NCBI GenBank assembly: GCA_047638815.1
Contig: JBLIMR010000043.1
Span: forward strand, 1-24,664
Source: JAJRRH01 sp047638815
GTDB lineage: Bacteria > Bacteroidota > Bacteroidia > Flavobacteriales_D > JABDKJ01
Direction: 5' to 3'
DNA length: 24,664 nt
Under the pieces are notes generated by a model. That model was not told the origin of the DNA. It did not search any database and saw only the letters and a program-made list of their open reading frames with translations. The position numbers and the translations under genes were made by a program. Shown here one piece after another: positions 22,124 through 24,664 of this stretch. Every line of letters begins with the position of its first letter. Within the stretch, counting starts at the first letter, position 1.

Positions 22124-24664
22124 ATGAAAAAACTAATATCATGCCTTGGCATTGTTGCCATTTGTGCTGCTTTTAATTTGCAGGCGCAAACATTCTCAAA
22201 CATGACCAGCATACTTAACTCAGTACCTGGATCTTCAAATCAACCTTGTGTGGTTGATATGGACGGTGATGGCCTAGATGATGTCGTAAGGCTTTCTTCT
22301 AGTGCAGTGTACATTGACTACCAACAAGCTGATGGAACTTTTAACCTAAGCACATTTGCGACAAGTATTCAGAACGAAGCATCATGGAGTATTGCTGCAG
22401 GTGATGTAGACAATAATGGATTTTGTGACATTGCTATTGGTGGAGGCAGTCGAGCTTCATTCTTAATGGCCAATGACAACGGCACTGGATTTGAAGAAGT
22501 ATATATAGATGATTATATCTTCTGCCAGAGAAGTAATTTTGCCGATATCGATAACGATGGTAACCTTGATGCTTTCATCTGTCATGATGTTGATCAAAGT
22601 CATCCATTTAGAAATGATGGTAATGGAAATCTATCAGAAGATCAAACACTAATTGAAACAGTTCCGCTTGCGGGTAACTACGCAAGTCTTTGGGTTGATT
22701 TCGATCATGACAATGACTTGGATCTTCACATTGCAAAATGTAGACAAGGTTCTGCTCCTGGTGATCCAGAAAGAATGAATGGTTTGTATAGAAACAATGG
22801 TGATGGAACATTTACGGAATGTGCTGCAGATCATGGATTGAATGATGGGGATCAATCTTGGGTTACCGTATTTGAAGATTTTGACAACGATGGTGATTTT
22901 GACGCTTATACCGTTAACCATTATATAGCGAACATTCTGTATGAAAATGATGGTGCTGGAAACTTTAGTCAAGTGACTGCAGGTAGTGGTATCAATGAAA
23001 ATGATCTTGGATCATGGGCTTGTATCGCTGCTGATTTTGATAATGATGGCTACATTGATATATTAAGTGAATCAGGATCGAATGATGAATACTATCATAA
23101 TGATGGTGATTTCACGTTCACTGTATCAAGTATGAACTTTGATGATGGCGCATTATGCGATCTTAACGATGACGGATTTATTGATGTTTTTACTGGAAAT
23201 ACCGTTTGGATGAACGATGCCAATGACAATAACTGGATTAAGTTCAATCTACAGGGCTTGCTAAGTAATGCAAGTGCAATTGGCGCTAAAGTGATGATAT
23301 ACGGTGATTTTGGTGTTCAAATAAGAGAAGTTAGATCTGGACAAAGTTTTAACCCTATGAGTTCTTTAAATCAATTCTTTGGTTTGGGTTCATATGATTC
23401 AGTTGATTATGTAGAAGTGATCTGGCCTTCAGGAACTGTAACTACGGTGGATGATCCTCAGATAAATTCTACTGTAACGCTTATTGAAGCGGATTGCTTG
23501 TTTGAAGCAGATGACATAACTGCTTCAGGACCAGTTACAATATGTCCAGGTGAAAGTATAGAACTATCAGCGCCTGGTGGATATGAATACAACTGGAACC
23601 AAGAGTTAGGCTCAGGTCAAACTGTAACAGTTTCTGAACCTGGAAACTACTATGTGATAATGAGTGAAATTGGTGAAGACTGTATTTCGATCTCAAATAC
23701 AATAGCTGTTGCATTCGAAAATCAAGATCCACCGACAATTAATTATGAAGGCGATTTACTTTCTTGTGCATCTGACCCTGTGACTTTAGAGTCTTCTGAA
23801 GGATTAAGTTATTTATGGAACACAGATGAAGACACGCAATCAATTACAATTAACGAAACAGGTGCTTATTCTGTATCTGTTGAAAATGCATGTGGCGTTG
23901 TCACATCAGAAAACATAAACTTTGAATTCCTAACTGTAGAGAGTCCAGTACTAACTTCAACTCCAGAAATTATCATTGGTGATGACGTTACATTGGAAGC
24001 TACTGGTGATAACATTAGCTGGTATGGTGATTCGGATTTAACAGACCTTTTAGGAACTGGAAACTCATTGGATGTTACGCTTACTGGAGATCAGACCTTA
24101 TATATGCAAAGCTTCGCTGAATCAGTTGGTGCCATGCAAGAAGGTGGGAAACCAGACTTCGCAGGAGGTGGTGGACTACCAAGTTCAGGTGGTGGTAGCA
24201 CTTTCAATGTTTGGGAAACGTTTACATTAGTATCGGTTAGAATAGATGCTCCTTCAAGCGGTAGCAGAACAATTCGATTGGTTAATAGCAATGGAGCAAT
24301 CCTTGAGGCTTATACTGCAAACATGAGTGGTGTGATGGTTTTAGAACTTAACTGGGATATCCCAGTTGGTGAAGATTATCAAATACTATGTGTTCAGAAT
24401 AACTTATTTAGAAACAACGGTGGTGTAAATTACCCATATGCTATTGGTGATGTTGGTGAGTTATACACGTCTACATTCGGTGGACAGTACTACTACTATT
24501 TCTACGATTGGCAAATACAAAAACAAAGTTTCAACTGCTTTTCTGATATTGTTGCTGTTGAGCTGAGTATTGTTGGACTTGAAGAGTTAGCTAACATTTC
24601 TGGATTGGCAATTTACCCAAATCCAGCGAGTGACTTCTTGAATGTAAGTCTTGATCTTAAGGAA
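22124..24664 (+). CDS. T9SS-sorted FG-GAP/ASPIC-UnbV repeat protein (runs off the right edge)
   Basis: The frame is open for 847 codons from ATG 22124 to the window end. A signal peptide (~1-22, ending LQAQ) is followed by seven calcium-loop motifs of the form D-x-D/N-x-D/N-(G/D)-x-x-D starting at residues 45, 94, 141, 192, 252, 304 and 346. The count and spacing (42-60) suggest a complete seven-bladed FG-GAP/VCBS propeller. Residues ~385-450 are an ASPIC/UnbV domain (GAKVMIY, REVRSGQSFNPMSSL, FGLGSYDSVDYVEVIWPSG), as in CRTAC1-like proteins. Three Ig-like modules follow (~461-530, 539-604, 605-670; ICPGESIELSAPGG and NTDEDTQSITINETGAYSV are typical). Then come a Gly-rich linker (~677-692) and a ~110-residue beta-rich domain ending YYYYFYDW. 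The start of a type A sorting domain (YPNP at 831) is cut by the edge. It is probably an exported adhesin or binding protein. Confidence 0.9.
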   Translation, partial: MKKLISCLGIVAICAAFNLQAQTFSNMTSILNSVPGSSNQPCVVDMDGDGLDDVVRLSSSAVYIDYQQADGTFNLSTFATSIQNEASWSIAAGDVDNNGFCDIAIGGGSRASFLMANDNGTGFEEVYIDDYIFCQRSNFADIDNDGNLDAFICHDVDQSHPFRNDGNGNLSEDQTLIETVPLAGNYASLWVDFDHDNDLDLHIAKCRQGSAPGDPERMNGLYRNNGDGTFTECAADHGLNDGDQSWVTVFEDFDNDGDFDAYTVNHYIANILYENDGAGNFSQVTAGSGINENDLGSWACIAADFDNDGYIDILSESGSNDEYYHNDGDFTFTVSSMNFDDGALCDLNDDGFIDVFTGNTVWMNDANDNNWIKFNLQGLLSNASAIGAKVMIYGDFGVQIREVRSGQSFNPMSSLNQFFGLGSYDSVDYVEVIWPSGTVTTVDDPQINSTVTLIEADCLFEADDITASGPVTICPGESIELSAPGGYEYNWNQELGSGQTVTVSEPGNYYVIMSEIGEDCISISNTIAVAFENQDPPTINYEGDLLSCASDPVTLESSEGLSYLWNTDEDTQSITINETGAYSVSVENACGVVTSENINFEFLTVESPVLTSTPEIIIGDDVTLEATGDNISWYGDSDLTDLLGTGNSLDVTLTGDQTLYMQSFAESVGAMQEGGKPDFAGGGGLPSSGGGSTFNVWETFTLVSVRIDAPSSGSRTIRLVNSNGAILEAYTANMSGVMVLELNWDIPVGEDYQILCVQNNLFRNNGGVNYPYAIGDVGELYTSTFGGQYYYYFYDWQIQKQSFNCFSDIVAVELSIVGLEELANISGLAIYPNPASDFLNVSLDLKE

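Overview
The window looks like chromosomal DNA of a free-living, probably marine or aquatic member of the Bacteroidota (Flavobacteriia- or Cytophagia-like; I cannot narrow it further). The evidence is: two proteins with type A C-terminal sorting domains of the type IX secretion system (T9SS), low-to-medium GC, Bacteroidota-type promoter elements (TAnnTTTG) with almost no Shine-Dalgarno sites, an OmpA protein with TPR, beta-propeller and CRD domains, and a short Bacteroidota-type AMP nucleosidase. No mobile element, CRISPR array, tRNA or rRNA was seen.

Layout. Bases 1-686 are the end of a T9SS cargo with BNR/sortilin-like repeats. Bases 755-6648 hold two secreted paralogs that share a ~113-residue N-terminal module. 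One is fused to a SnoaL/NTF2-like domain. The other is a 1195-residue TPR and coiled-coil protein. A convergent FAD oxidoreductase lies between them. Bases 6825-8498 hold a DUF819 membrane protein and a small two-helix membrane protein. Bases 8691-10601 encode the PorE-like OmpA protein, followed by a strong GAAA-loop terminator. Bases 10785-13101 carry housekeeping enzymes: amn, a Nudix CoA pyrophosphatase and fabI. Bases 13279-15529 on the minus strand form a GNAT / FecCD permease / ABC ATPase operon. A cysteine-rich CAP protein on the plus strand (15623-16225) separates it from a second minus-strand operon (16245-21717). That operon encodes a MacAB-like exporter (separate ATPase, two permeases, adaptor) and ends in a metal-chelate-type substrate-binding lipoprotein. 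From 22124 to the right edge runs a large T9SS cargo with seven calcium-loop FG-GAP repeats and an ASPIC/UnbV domain.

How the genes fit together. The left part and right end are dominated by cell-envelope and secretion proteins. The split iron/cobalamin-type importer (permease and ATPase in one operon, binding protein in the exporter operon) suggests that import and export of a metal chelate or related small molecule may be linked; this is inference. The most unusual items are the SnoaL-fused paralog, the 9-unit repeat protein whose linkers generally lengthen toward the C-terminus, and the binding-protein gene at the end of an exporter operon. I see no clearly new defence or mobile system.
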